Below, in pieces: positions 49,864-61,891 of a stretch of DNA of 64,000 nucleotides. The notes below the pieces were generated by a model that saw nothing but the letters and a program-made list of their open reading frames with translations, was not told the DNA's origin and made no database searches. Source of the stretch: Tritrichomonas musculus (taxonomy: Eukaryota; Parabasalia; Tritrichomonadida; Tritrichomonadidae); the NCBI GenBank assembly GCA_039105265.1, contig JAPFFF010000004.1:372001-436000 (forward strand), written 5' to 3'. Every line of letters begins with the position of its first letter. Positions within the stretch are counted from its first letter, which is position 1. The position numbers were made by a program, and so were the translations under genes.

Positions 49864-52705
49864 TTTGAATTAAAATATTCTATGTGTTCTCACAAAAAAC
49901 AAAGTATTTTTTTTGACTGAAAACTATATTAAATAGTTTGATCTAGATTTTAATATTCACATATTATTTTATTTATACATCAAATATGCTAGGTTAATAA
50001 AAAAAACTTGATAATATAATAATTTTCTATTGTTAAGGTACAAATCCAGTACGTTTAAAATTGATAAGAAAATCGTTAAAAAATTGAGATAATGCCTCTC
50101 TCAGAAAAAGTTTAGTATTTCTGAGTAAATTTCGATGATTCTGAGGTTTACATTTGACACTTTATAGAACCTAAGAAACTAAATACGTTATTTCCGTTAA
50201 AATATAAAATCGCATTTTTTAATTGATATAAATAAATTCAAATGACGGCATTCATATGATATAATTTTTATGGTGTTTAAAAGTTGTTGAAAATAGTAAA
50301 CTTCATATTTGTTGGCTGCATTTGTAAAAAAATAAAAATTGGTAATTGAAAAGTTTACGTTAAAATTCAAAACTTATCGTTTTTTTTACTCAGAAAATAA
50401 AATGAAGCTGTAGAAAAAAATTTCTCTGATTTTCTTGTCATAGTACTTCTCTCAGTTAAAATATGATGCCTTAAAATTATATATAAATAAAAAAATTTAA
50501 ATTTCCAGCGTAACGTTTTTTTATATTTTGGTTTTTATTTTTTTCTATTTTCTTATCAAAATTTCCTCTTTATTCCTAATGGTGCAAAATGGTATTTATA
50601 TCGACCTTAACAGACCTTTTGTCAATTGTAATAATAATCTATAATAAATACCAATTTATAAATTATTCAAGATAAGAGCTAATCTACTCTCTCGATTCCG
50701 CAAATAATTCTTGCATTCGCAGTTGCATCAAAATAGGATAATGGTCTCGTTGACCATAATTATTTTTATTTTTAGAAATAATTTCGTTTTATGTCCAATA
50801 AATTCGTATATCTACAAATTTAAGAATAATAAATAAGAATTTTTGCTTAGAAAAATCAAAAAGAACGTACATTTATAAAATATTAATTGATAATTGATTA
50901 ATTGATCAATTAAAATGCTTTTATTTTTTTAATATTACTTTAACCAGGCTATGCCCTCTTTATAATTCCTACTAAAAAATTATAATCAAAATCTTTTTAT
51001 GATATATTTTTTTGTTTTCAAAACCTTAAATTTCATAATCACTGAGTCTGCTAGCTGTTTTTTGCATGCAGATTATCCCGTGGATGAAATAAATCTTCTT
51101 GCCTTTTGTTTTTGAAAATAAACCATTCAATTATTTGTATTAATTAATACAATTTCAGATGAAAAATAAAACATTTATATCTTTAAACGTTACGCCGAAT
51201 TTTTTTATTTTATTTTATTTATAATAACAAAATATATGATAAAACAATATATCATGCTTTTATTAATTTTTAATCATATTCATGAGAGTTTCCTAGGTTC
51301 TCACTTTATCGAAAGGGGGATTATCTTATCAATTTTTAACGTATTATTTTCAAGTAAAAAATTGTTTTATATCAAAATTTAAGATATATTTTCACAATTA
51401 AATTATACATAAAAGTTTTATATAATAATATATAGTTTATAATATAAGTTAATTGTTAATAGTCTAATTGAAAATATGGATTTTGATATATTTTTCAATA
51501 TTTCCCATATATGATTAAGTTATGTTTTCATATTATATATTTAATAAATATTCAATTAAATTAAATTTCGTTTAATTATTGATGAAAAATATTTATAGTA
51601 GAAATAAAAAGATATCAAAGAAATAAATTTTTCTGAGTGCGTTTATTCAAAAAAAAATTGAACTATTTCCAACTCACTTTTTGAATATTTTATAATTATA
51701 AATTTATAAATTAAACTTTTTAATTATTATCAATTTATAATTTTGAACTATTTCCAACTCACTTTTTGAGATATTCCTAAATATTTTTATTTAGATTTTT
51801 TCAAGCATAAGTAATATTTTTAGCATTTTTAATTTATTAATTAGATTATTTTATCTATATAATTTTTAAATTTCATTATATAAAATAGATTATCTTTTAA
51901 TTCTGAAAAACAAATAATCAATAAATTTGAATATTTCAGTTTTGTTTTTGCTTATATAATAATTTTTTTGGTAACATTCATAAAGATATATTAAAAATTA
52001 AGGCTTTCTAATATCTTTACTGATCAGTTTTTATTAAATACATCTAAGATATGATTTAAATTTAGTTTTTGAAATATTTTTAATAAAACCAGAATTTATG
52101 AATAGTATAGTTAGTAATTATTTATTATTATTCTTGATATCTTTTCTATTAATTAGTATTGATTTATTTTTTTATTTTTTTCTTTATATGAAATAACGTT
52201 CAAATAAATAAGATAATATATTTGTATTATTCATATATCTTGGTAATTAAGAAAATATGTTTTTTATTTTATATATATAATTGTATAATATTTAGTATAA
52301 GTAAAAAATAAACTATACATATTTACTAAAGCTGATAAAAATTTTAAAATATTAACATTTTTCCATTTTTTATTCAATTTTTATAAATAAAAATTGAATG
52401 TAGAAAAATAAAATTTGAATGCGACCAAATTTTTTTATTAGAAAAATTCAAACTTTTTCAGAAATTTAAAAAATCATCATTTATCTTTATATCCCTACTA
52501 TAATTTTTATTGAATATTCTTTAACTTTTATATAATTCCATTAATTAAATTCATTTTTTATATTTAAATTACTTCGTTTTCACTTTGGTAAAATTGTAAA
52601 ATTGATTCCCCTTTCTTTATCGTAAAAATAATTGAAAAAAAAAAATTATGTTTTTATATCACATGTCATTTTAATTTTCTGTTATTTAACGTACTGGATT
52701 TGTAC

Positions 52706-54508
52706 CAGTCTGACCGATTCTATGAGATTATTCAAATTAATTGAGATATTTTTTTGAAGTCAATAATTTATATATAACTCATAAAAAAAACAATATATAA
52801 ACAATTAAACATTTGAATATAAATATTATCATTATTTTATAATATATAATAATAATAAAAAGTGCTATTAAAGCAGTATATGAAAAATCAAATTTAAATC
52901 ATTCTGAAAAAATTAATGGTAATCAAATAAATTAAATATATAAATCATTTGATGTTTATTAATAGCAAATCAGTTATTTGTTCAGCAAAAAATAATGTAT
53001 TTTTTAAAAATGAAATATTCGTAAATAGAACTCAATTTCAACTCCAAAATTTTAGATTGGAAAAAAAAATAGTATTATATATTAACAATTATTTATCAAA
53101 AAAATTATTTATCACGTATTTGGCGAGAAAACGAACCTCGCCAAAAAAATTCGAACGATAGATTCAATTCTTTCAAATTATTTGAAGGAAAAACTCACAA
53201 TTTACTCGTTAGACGATTAGAATTTCAATAAATTATTTTCATGCTAATTATTGAAAATTGAATATCATTGAAAGTATGTATTATTTATTATATATATTTC
53301 TTGATCAATTATATATATACATTTAATATAATTTTTAAATAAATTATATATATAAAAATAAATAACAAATTAATAAATAAATCTAATGTAATCCTTTGTT
53401 ATTATATTAAAATACATAAAAATAACATTATAAGGTCAATTTATAACCATATCTCTCTTTTTATATTAATCTATTTTTATTTTGATAAAATTTGAATAAA
53501 TATCTTATTAAAATAAAAATATAATTTTAATAATATATATATAATTACATGAATCTGCATTTATATTCAAAATATTAATATTTTTATTGAATATTAGAAT
53601 CTATAAAAAAAAATTAATCGTTTTTTATCTGAAAAATTTAAGACCATATTAAGGTTGAACAAAAGCAGTATATTTTATCATATTATAATATAATAAAATA
53701 TATGATGATAAAAAATTTATTTACTAAATATAATGGTAAAATTGACGTATGATATAAAAATAAACTAATTTTTCTTTTTGAATGAAAATTTTACAATTTG
53801 ATAAGTTTAGAAAAAAAATGATGTTTTGTATAAATATTATAGCAAATATGAGGAAAATCCAATTTAAAATATAAGATATATTTTTTAGTTAATTTATTAA
53901 ATTGAATTTATTTTTTATGAAATATTTGAATCATCAGAAAATTGAGATCAATTCTATGAAATTATTATATGCTTCAGAATATTGAGCATTTTTTTAAGAA
54001 ATAATTGTGAGATTGTAAGATATAAACAATTGTAAAATTGTGAGAAAATAAAGATTTCTGAAAAGTAAAAATATGTAAAGTATTCAAAGAAAAAATCTAT
54101 CCAAAATAAAGTCCCCAGCGTCGGAATTTTTGATTTTTTAAAATAAATCTTTTTAAAATCAAAAAATATGGCCAATTTTTCAAATTTTAACTCAGGTTGA
54201 AAAGATTAGCTGAGTGATTATTTATGAAATTATCTCTACTTTTAGCAAGATATACAATAATTTAAATATATTATATAATGATATTATTAATTTTATGAAT
54301 ATTTAATAAAAAAAATTAAAATTTATAATGATATATTTCGCAAAATATGTATTTTCGTTGTCACTTTTTGAATACTACAAAATTGAATGAATACCTTAAT
54401 AAGGCCTAAAATTTATTTAATAATTTCAATTAATTCAAAAAATTTGGGACCTATATCTCAATTTTCATTGAATTTTGAGAGATATTCTCAAATCATATTA
54501 CAACTCTG
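52706..54508. mobile_element. hAT-like MITE, copy 2, carrying a nested element
   Basis: Same ends as 18136-19164 (CAGTCTGACCG, ACAACTCTG), flanked by ATTTGTAC (52698-52705 and 54509-54516). Removing the P-like derivative at 53641-54407 and one 8-bp duplication leaves 1,028 bp, one base from the other copy. The empty site for this insertion is the intact left end of the host element at 50037-50055. Confidence 0.9.
53641..54407. mobile_element. P-like MITE, deletion derivative of the 998-3856 element
   Basis: Ends AGACCATATTAAGGT and ACCTTAATAAGGCCT, flanked by AAAATTTA (53633-53640 and 54408-54415). The undisturbed sequence of the other MITE copy (19070-19090) gives the empty site. Internally it retains matches to both flanks of the transposase gene: AAAATTGACGTA (compare 1093) and CGTCGGAATTTT (compare 3568), plus CTTTTTGAATAC near the right end (compare 3815), but the transposase is gone. 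Likely moved by the intact element's enzyme. Confidence 0.9.
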
Positions 54509-54523
54509 ATTTGTACCTTAAGG

Positions 54524-55857
54524 TAGTGTGGCGATTTGTATGAGGTCATTCAAACATTTTTGTGATGATATTTGGTTTATAAACAAATCGATATATATTT
54601 AATTCTTGACCTGCTATGCAAAAAAATTATATAATATAATTTTAAATATTTGGTATATGTTATTAAACAAAAATATAAAAATCATTATTCTCTGATTTAT
54701 GCGATTTTTGTCGAATTAAATAATATGATGATCTATTTTTATGGGAAAATTTAGAGTTTTAAGAAAGGCAATATATTTAAAATTATATAAAAAAATATAT
54801 ATGAATATGTATAATGCTTTTATTTGGTCTATCTATCTTATTTAATTAAAAATATATATTCAAAAAAAGTCTGGTTTCATTATTTAAAACATGCTTTATC
54901 AAAAGAAAACCTCATGGGAAATATTAATTTAGCATTCATTTTTAATAATTCGCATTCATTCTTTCAAAATAGGCAAAACAAATAAAAATCATAGTTTGGG
55001 TATTGAAAAATATTCAGAGCGACGTTCAATTTTAAAAACTTTTTCATTTTAAAAATTATATGAGTTCATTGAAATCATATTTGATGATTTATTTGGTCGC
55101 TTATATTTTTGTAAAAATGCAAGAAATAACATTGTGGCATCCCAATATGATTAAAACAACAATATACAAAAATCAATATAATAATATTCATCGAAATCAG
55201 ATTGATTATGGAAGATAAAATCCATGTTTCTAAAGCATATCAATGCCAATTATGCGGAAGCTATTTATTATCAAAGAAAGGAGCAAAAAATCATAAATGT
55301 TTTTTTCATAAATAACGCAAATTAAATAATATTGAATAAGGTAGCTAGATTTTTTTATCAAAAATGTAAGATCATTAAATTTTTCATTATTTAGGAGATT
55401 TTGGCTATGATTCCTTCCTGAAAAGTTTTTAATACATTTATTGATGCATAAAAAATAATATTATCCGGTAATAAAATGATTTATTTCAAAGATCTAAATT
55501 ATATTATTTGAAATTTCAATCAAATATTGAATTATACAAGATTTCAATGCAATGAATAAGGATACTACATGATAAATTCATATTTCTTGTATAAAATATT
55601 ATCTTTATTTCTAAAAAAAATTCAAATATTATATACTTATTAATCATAAAAGAGTTTGTTTAAACTCCATTTTGTTTTATAAAAAGCATGTAATTTATTA
55701 TCTATATGGTATATTTTTATTTTTTTTAAATAAATGTGCTTAATATTTTAATAAATTGATAAAAAAAAATTTACTAATAAAAATTCAAAAAATTCAGAGC
55801 CATGATTTAAATTTCTGAGAAAATTCAGAATGGCTCTGAAATCAAATCGCCACACTA
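54524..55857 (+). mobile_element. hAT-like element B, copy 1 (1,334 bp)
   Basis: Ends TAGTGTGGCGATTTG and CAAATCGCCACACTA, a perfect 15-bp inverted pair that fits the hAT end rule YARNG. Flanked by CCTTAAGG (54516-54523 and 55858-55865), the 8-bp duplication spanning the TTAA where two TTAA-type elements meet. Contains a 35-codon zinc-finger frame. The second copy lies at 56083-57416 in the opposite direction and has exactly the same length. Confidence 0.9.
55208..55315 (+). CDS. Tiny zinc-finger frame in hAT-like element B (35 aa)
   Basis: Reads MEDKIHVSKAYQCQLCGSYL onward and ends KNHKCFFHK. C13-x2-C16 and a following H-x-C/H group (H29, C31, H34) make a plausible single zinc finger. In hAT transposases the N-terminus is a BED or C2H2 finger, so this may be the remaining DNA-binding piece of a lost transposase, or a small protein binding the element's ends. 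The second copy keeps the finger but a homopolymer length change alters its tail. Confidence 0.4.
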   Translation: MEDKIHVSKAYQCQLCGSYLLSKKGAKNHKCFFHK

Positions 55858-56082
55858 CCTTAAGGTTCTCCTTTCAAATTCAAAAGATTAAATTCAATGA
55901 GATTTCACAAATAAAATATACATAAATATCATTTTTAAAAATGAATTAAAATATGAAATTTATATAGATATATATTTCAAATGATTGAATAAAAACATTT
56001 TTATGAAATCTTATAGATTTTGTTTTTTTACAGATAGAAATCATAGAATTAAAAAATCAGTAAAATTTTGAATGAAATAAGA

Positions 56083-57416
56083 TAGTGTGGCGATTTGATT
56101 TCAGAGCCATTCTGAATTTTCTCAGAAATTTAAATCATGGCTCTGAATTTTTTGAATTTTTATAAGTAAATTTTTTTTTTATCAATTTATTAAAATATTA
56201 AGCACATTTATTTAAAAAAAATAAAAATATACCATATAGATAATAAATTACATGCTTTTTATAAAACAAAATGGAGTTTAAACAAACTCTTTTATGATTA
56301 ATAAGTATATAATATTTGAATTTTTTTTAGAAATAAAGATAATATTTTATACAAGAAATATGAATTTATCATGTAGTATCCTTATTCATTGCATTGAAAT
56401 CTTGTATAATTCAATATTTGATTGAAATTTCAAATAATATAATTTAGATCTTTGAAATAAATCATTTTATTACCGGATAATATTATTTTTTATGCATCAA
56501 TAAATGTATTAAAAACTTTTCAGGAAGGAATCATAGCCAAAATCTCCTAAATAATGAAAAATTTAATGATCTTACATTTTTGATAAAAAAATCTAGCTAC
56601 CTTATTCAATATTATTTAATTTGCGTTATTTATGAAAAAACATTTATGATTTTTTGCTCCTTTCTTTGATAATAAATAGCTTCCGCATAATTGGCATTGA
56701 TATGCTTTAGAAACATGGATTTTATCTTCCATAATCAATCTGATTTCGATGAATATTATTATATTGATTTTTGTATATTGTTGTTTTAATCATATTGGGA
56801 TGCCACAATGTTATTTCTTGCATTTTTACAAAAATATAAGCGACCAAATAAATCATCAAATATGATTTCAATGAACTCATATAATTTTTAAAATGAAAAA
56901 GTTTTTAAAATTGAACGTCGCTCTGAATATTTTTCAATACCCAAACTATGATTTTTATTTGTTTTGCCTATTTTGAAAGAATGAATGCGAATTATTAAAA
57001 ATGAATGCTAAATTAATATTTCCCATGAGGTTTTCTTTTGATAAAGCATGTTTTAAATAATGAAACCAGACTTTTTTTGAATATATATTTTTAATTAAAT
57101 AAGATAGATAGACCAAATAAAAGCATTATACATATGCATATATATATTTTTATATAATTTTAAATATATTGCCTTTCTTAAAACTCTAAATTCCCATATA
57201 AAAATAGATCATCATATTATTTAATTCGACAAAAATCGCATAAATCAGAGAATAATGATTTTTATATTTTTGTTTAATAACATATACCAAATATTTAAAA
57301 TTATATTATATAATTTTTTTGCATAGCAGGTCAAGAATTTAATATATATCGATTTGTTTATAAACCAAATATCATCACAAAAATGTTTGAATGACCTCAT
57401 ACAAATCGCCACACTA
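56083..57416 (-). mobile_element. hAT-like element B, copy 2 (1,334 bp, inverted)
   Basis: Inverted copy of 54524-55857 with the same 15-bp ends; flanked by AAATAAGA (56075-56082 and 57417-57424). By eye the two copies differ at few positions, for example homopolymer lengths and a TATATG insertion-type change near 57135. Together the copies form a 2.9-kb interrupted palindrome. Confidence 0.9.
56616..56732 (-). CDS. Tiny zinc-finger frame, second copy (38 aa)
   Basis: Same start and finger as 55208-55315; one base fewer in the T run after the last Cys changes the tail to ...KCFFINNAN. The C-x2-C pair and the H-x-C pair remain. If the peptide is used, the tail must be dispensable; if not, this is ordinary drift in a dead frame. 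Confidence 0.3.
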   Translation of the reverse strand: MEDKIHVSKAYQCQLCGSYLLSKKGAKNHKCFFINNAN

Positions 57417-57552
57417 AAATAAGATTTAATCGTTGAGGCCAAATTTTTTTATTTTTCACCAAAACTTTTTCCGAAAAATGCTCTATTGAATTATTTATTC
57501 TATGAGTTAATTCAATATTGAATGATTTACATTTTTTTTGGGAAGGAGAACC

Positions 57553-58230
57553 TTAAAAGAAAAAACGAAATATTTTTTTATTACCCTGTATCAGCTTTAA
57601 TTCGTGCTTTTTTTAAAAGGTCAATTCAATTTTTTCAAAAAAATGCTTTTATCTATTTACATAGTTAAATGAAAAAAGAAAAAAATAAAAAAATAGGAAT
57701 AAAATATATAATATTTATTAAATACAAGAAATAAAAATTGCTTTATAAAATACAATTATTAAAAAAATTTAAATATTAAGAAAAAAAGAACTTCTACTTT
57801 AAAAAAGCAATGTTTTACCAAATTTTAAACCTATATCAATAGTTGTGGCTATCTAAAAGGCAAAAAAAAAAAACAAAAAAAATTTTCAACAATTATATTT
57901 AATTAACTTTTCCTATTTAGTTAAATCATTTTGAGCGCTAAAAACTGGTTCAAAATCAATGTTTTCTTGTGTTCTTTTAATTTTTGTCTATATCTTGATG
58001 TGGGACAAAATCACTTCACAGACTTTTCCTTTTCCTCGTTTTTTTCATACGTTTAAATTGAAAATTTTCAATTTAAACTGATAAATTCAGTGAAAACTTT
58101 CAATAAATATATGTTTTTCCATTTTTAAAAAAGCAAACTGTTCATTCAGGATGTTGTATTATTCATGAAATATAAGATAAAGTAGATATTCTATAAAAAT
58201 AAATAAATATTGGAAATATCTAGTATAGTA
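57553..58230. other. AT-rich intergenic
   Basis: No gene. The composition changes sharply at about 58230, where the repeat field begins. Confidence 0.5.
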
Positions 58231-61200
58231 ATGGAGTGAGATGAGATGATATCGAGTAACTTGTTATTAATCGAATCTGATGCGTATATAGATGATCCGA
58301 TATCGAATGAACCATATAGTTGGATCCGTTCATGGTTCATTTGTTAATGATCCGTTAAGAGATGATGACAGACGCTTCATTAGTGACCAGAACCATCATC
58401 AAATCACTCCCAAAGTTAACTAGTTAGATCTCACTAGATATCTAACGTAAAATCTAACTATGCGATTTTGATCCAAAAATAAGCTGTTTTCAGTCGAATC
58501 TGATGCGAATATAGATGCATCGATATCGATACTGTTATCGTCCAACTGTTAATGGTTCACTGTTAATGATCGACTGTTAGTGATCGACTGTTAATGGTTC
58601 ATTGTTAATGATCGACTGTTAGTGATCGATAATGATGTATCTGTATATGATGAACCATCCACTTATATTTGTATTCGATTCGACTGTTATTGGTTCATTG
58701 TTAATGATCGACTGTTATCGGTTCATTGTTAGTGATCGACTGTTATCGACAATATGTATCCGCATGTGTTGCGATCGATAAGATGTGATCGATAATATAT
58801 ATTCACATGTGATGATGTACTCGATAAGATGTATCCGTATATGTTGCATCCGCATGAGATGTATCCGATGATGTGTACTAGATGATGTAATCGATAATGA
58901 TGTAATCGATAAGATGTACTCGATAAGATGTAACCGCATATGATGTACTCGATAATGATGTATCTGTATATGATGTATCCGCATATGTTGTGATCGATAA
59001 TGATGTATCCGCATAAGATGTAATCGCATATGATGTATCTGTATATGATGTATCCGATAAGATGTATCCGATAAAATGTATCCGCATGTGTTGCATCTGT
59101 ATATGGTTCGTCGTTAAGAGATGAATCGTTATATAATGGTCGAAATGTATCAAAATCGTATCAAATACGGATCAAATTCGCATAGTTAGATTTTCCGTTA
59201 GATATCTAGTTAGATCTAACTGTCTAACTTTTGGAGTCATTCATGAGTGTTTCTGATCGATTTCGCATATGTTGTGATCGATTAATGATATATCCGCGTA
59301 TGACGTACTCGTCGCGACGTATCCGCATGTGTTGTATCCGCATAAGATATGTTGTACTCGAATATGATATATATCCGCATATGATGATGTACTCGTTAAT
59401 GTGTAATCGATCGATAAGTTATATCCGCATATGATGTATCCGCATATGTTGCATCTGTATATGATGTACTCGTCGTGATGTATCCGCATATGATGTGTTC
59501 GATAATGATGTATCCGATAAGATGTGATCGATAAGTTATATCCGTATATGATATATACGCATGTGATGATGTATCCGTATATGTTGCATCTGTATGTGAT
59601 GTACTCTCATATGTTGTATCTGTATATGATGTGATCGATAAGATATGTTCGATATGCTGTATCCGCATATGATGATGTATCCGCATGTGATGTATCTGTA
59701 TATGATGTATCTGTATATGATGTATCTGTATATGATGTATCTGTATATGATGTATCCGCATGTGATGATGTATCCGTATATGATATGATCGATAAGTTAT
59801 ATATGCATATGATATGATCGATATGATGTATTCGATAAGATGTGATCGATATGATGTATTCGATAATGATGTAATCGACAATATGTATCCGTATAAGATG
59901 TATCCGCATATGATGTGTTCGATAATGATGTACTCGATAATGATGTACTCGATAAGATGTGTACTAGATGTGATCGATAATATATATTCACATGTGATGA
60001 TGTACTCGATCGATAAGTTATATACACATATGATGTAATCGATAAGATGTATTTGATATGCTATATCCGCATATGATGTATCCGCATAAGATATGATCGA
60101 TATGCTGTATCCGCATATGTTGTGATCGATAATGATATATCCGCATATGATGTATCTGTATATGATGAACCATCCAATTATACTCATTATCGATCAAAAA
60201 TAGATGGATTGTATATGGTTTATCGTTAAGAGATGAATCGTTATATAATGGTCGAAATGGATCAAAAACGTATCAAATATGGATCAAAATCGCATAGTTA
60301 GATTTTCCGTTAGATATCTAGTTAGATCTAACTGTCTAACTAATGAAGCGATTCATGAGTGATTCTGATCGATTTCGCATATGTTGTGATCGATTAATGA
60401 TATATCCGCGTATGACGTACTCGACCAGATGTACTCGTTAATGATGTATTCGATAATGATGTATCCGCATATGACGTACTCGTCGTGATGTATCCGCATA
60501 TGTTGTATCCGCATATGTATCCGCATGTATATGATGTACTCGTTAAGATGTAATCGATAAGATGTAATCGCATATATGTATCCGCATATGACGTACTCGC
60601 CCAGATGTACTCGATAAGATGTAACCGATAATGATGTGTTCGATAAGTTATATCCGCATATGTTGTATCCGCATATGTATCCGCATATGATGTATCTGTA
60701 TATGATGTAATATATAATGTGTACCTGTTTATGTTGTATCTGTATATGATGTATCCGCATATGGTGTATCCGATAAGTTATATCCGCATATGGTGTATCC
60801 GCTTATGTTGCATCTGTATATGATGTACTCGTCGTGATGTATCCGCATGTGTTGTATCTGTATATGATGTATCCGATGATGTATCCGTGTATGGTATATC
60901 CGATAAGATGTATCCGCATGTGATGATGTATCCGCATGTGATGATGTATCCGCATGTGATGTATTCGCGTATGGTGTATCCGCATGTGATGATGTATCCG
61001 CATATGATATATATCCGCATATGATGATGTACTCGTTAATGTGTACTCGTCGTGATGTATCCGCATATGCTGTGATCGATAATGATGTATCCGCATATGA
61101 CGTACTCGTCGTGATGTATCCGCATATGATGTATCTGCATATGATGTAATAGATAATGTGTATCCGTATATGGTGTATCCGATAAGTTATATCCACATGT

Positions 61201-61440
61201 GATGTATCCGCATATGTTGTGATCGATAATGATGTATCTATTTATGTTGTATCCGCATATGGTGTATCTGTATATGATGTACTCGATAAGATGTATCTGT
61301 ATATGATATATCCGCATATGTTGCGATCGATAATGATGTATCTGTTTATGTTGTATCTGTATATGATGAACCATCCATTTATATTTGTATTCGATTCGAC
61401 TGTTACCGATCAAAAATAGATATGTTATCAATGGAGTGAT
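58231..61440. repeat. Degenerate tandem repeat field, foreign composition
   Basis: About 3.2 kb made of variants of GATGTATCCGCATATGAT, GATCGATAA, GTACTCGATAAGATGT and GACTGTTAATGGTTCA, rich in CpG and CGAT, unlike the host DNA. Two 0.2-kb direct repeats with TTCCGTTAGATATCTAGTTA lie at about 59100-59311 and 60211-60422 (1,111 bp apart), and an inverted partial copy at about 58416-58473. The many frames in it (Ile/His/Tyr/Thr-rich) exist in several phases and are artefacts of the repeat. It abuts unusual genes at 61.4-64 kb and may be the terminal or control region of that element. Confidence 0.85.
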
Positions 61441-61444
61441 TCAC

Positions 61445-61837
61445 TTAGTATTTGGATTGTATTCTAGTGACATACTTAAACGTTTTGGTATGTGGATCAT
61501 AGTATCTGGACTTGTATGTGTATGAGTCACTCTCTTCTGGTTTGGTGGTACTCTGTCGTGGAACTGTTCGTGATACATTACAGAGTTTGCCATTACGTTT
61601 GGTGAATCGTTTTGTCGATTGTGGTATATCTTCATTAAGTGTTCTACTGTCGAACTTACTAGCATTTGGATTACGACGAAACAGGGTGTTGAGGGTCTTA
61701 TAATCTTGTTTGGTTGTTAAATCAGTGATAGCTCGTTTAAGTACTGATAAGTCATCGGTAGTGTATAACTCTTCGAGAGTCGGTTGTCCATTGTATGGAG
61801 TTTGCTTTGCAAATGATGTATTCTTGTTCTTACTCAT
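61445..61837 (-). CDS. Unknown protein of the right-end element (130 aa)
   Basis: Not recognised. Basic and polar, with a C-terminal block SRYYDPHTKTFKYVTRIQSKY that looks folded or nucleic-acid binding. Codon use and CGAT-rich composition match the next two frames and differ from the host genes. It lies 54 bp from the following frame, same strand, directly beside the repeat field. Confidence 0.55.
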   Translation of the reverse strand: MSKNKNTSFAKQTPYNGQPTLEELYTTDDLSVLKRAITDLTTKQDYKTLNTLFRRNPNASKFDSRTLNEDIPQSTKRFTKRNGKLCNVSRTVPRQSTTKPEESDSYTYKSRYYDPHTKTFKYVTRIQSKY

Positions 61838-61891
61838 TTCGATGGAATTAAACTTACACGTTTATCACACAAAAACAATACTATATTCACA

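Larger units (their letters stand above)
50037..54517. mobile_element. TTAA-type (piggyBac-like) non-autonomous element, interrupted
   Basis: Ends GGTACAAATCCAGTACGTT at left and the complement AACGTACTGGATTTGTACC at right, next to TTAA on both sides (50033-50036 and 54518-54521). TTAA duplication is the rule for piggyBac and Kolobok elements. The right end is split by the hAT-like MITE at 52706-54508; without it and its 8-bp duplication the element is about 2,670 bp. No transposase frame. Within it TTGAACTATTTCCAACTCAC plus TTTTTGA occurs twice, around 51658 and 51742. Confidence 0.8.
55864..57552. mobile_element. Second TTAA-type MITE, interrupted
   Basis: Ends GGTTCTCCTTTC and GAAGGAGAACC, an inverted pair of about 11 bp, next to TTAA (55860-55863; 57553-57556). 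The hAT-like copy 56083-57416 lies inside; without it about 347 bp remain, non-coding. Its left TTAA is the right TTAA of the element at 50037-54517, so the two elements sit back to back on one target. Confidence 0.75.

Noticed and set aside
50037-52705. Autonomous piggyBac transposon
   Set aside because: No transposase frame of any length was found inside; only ends and TTAA support the class.
59100-60422. LTR retroelement with 0.2-kb direct repeats
   Set aside because: The sequence between them is only degenerate repeat; no gag, protease or polymerase, and an inverted third copy exists.
58715-61431. Many overlapping Ile/His/Tyr/Thr-rich frames
   Set aside because: Several phases are open at once because the short repeat lacks stop codons; typical of tandem repeats, not genes.
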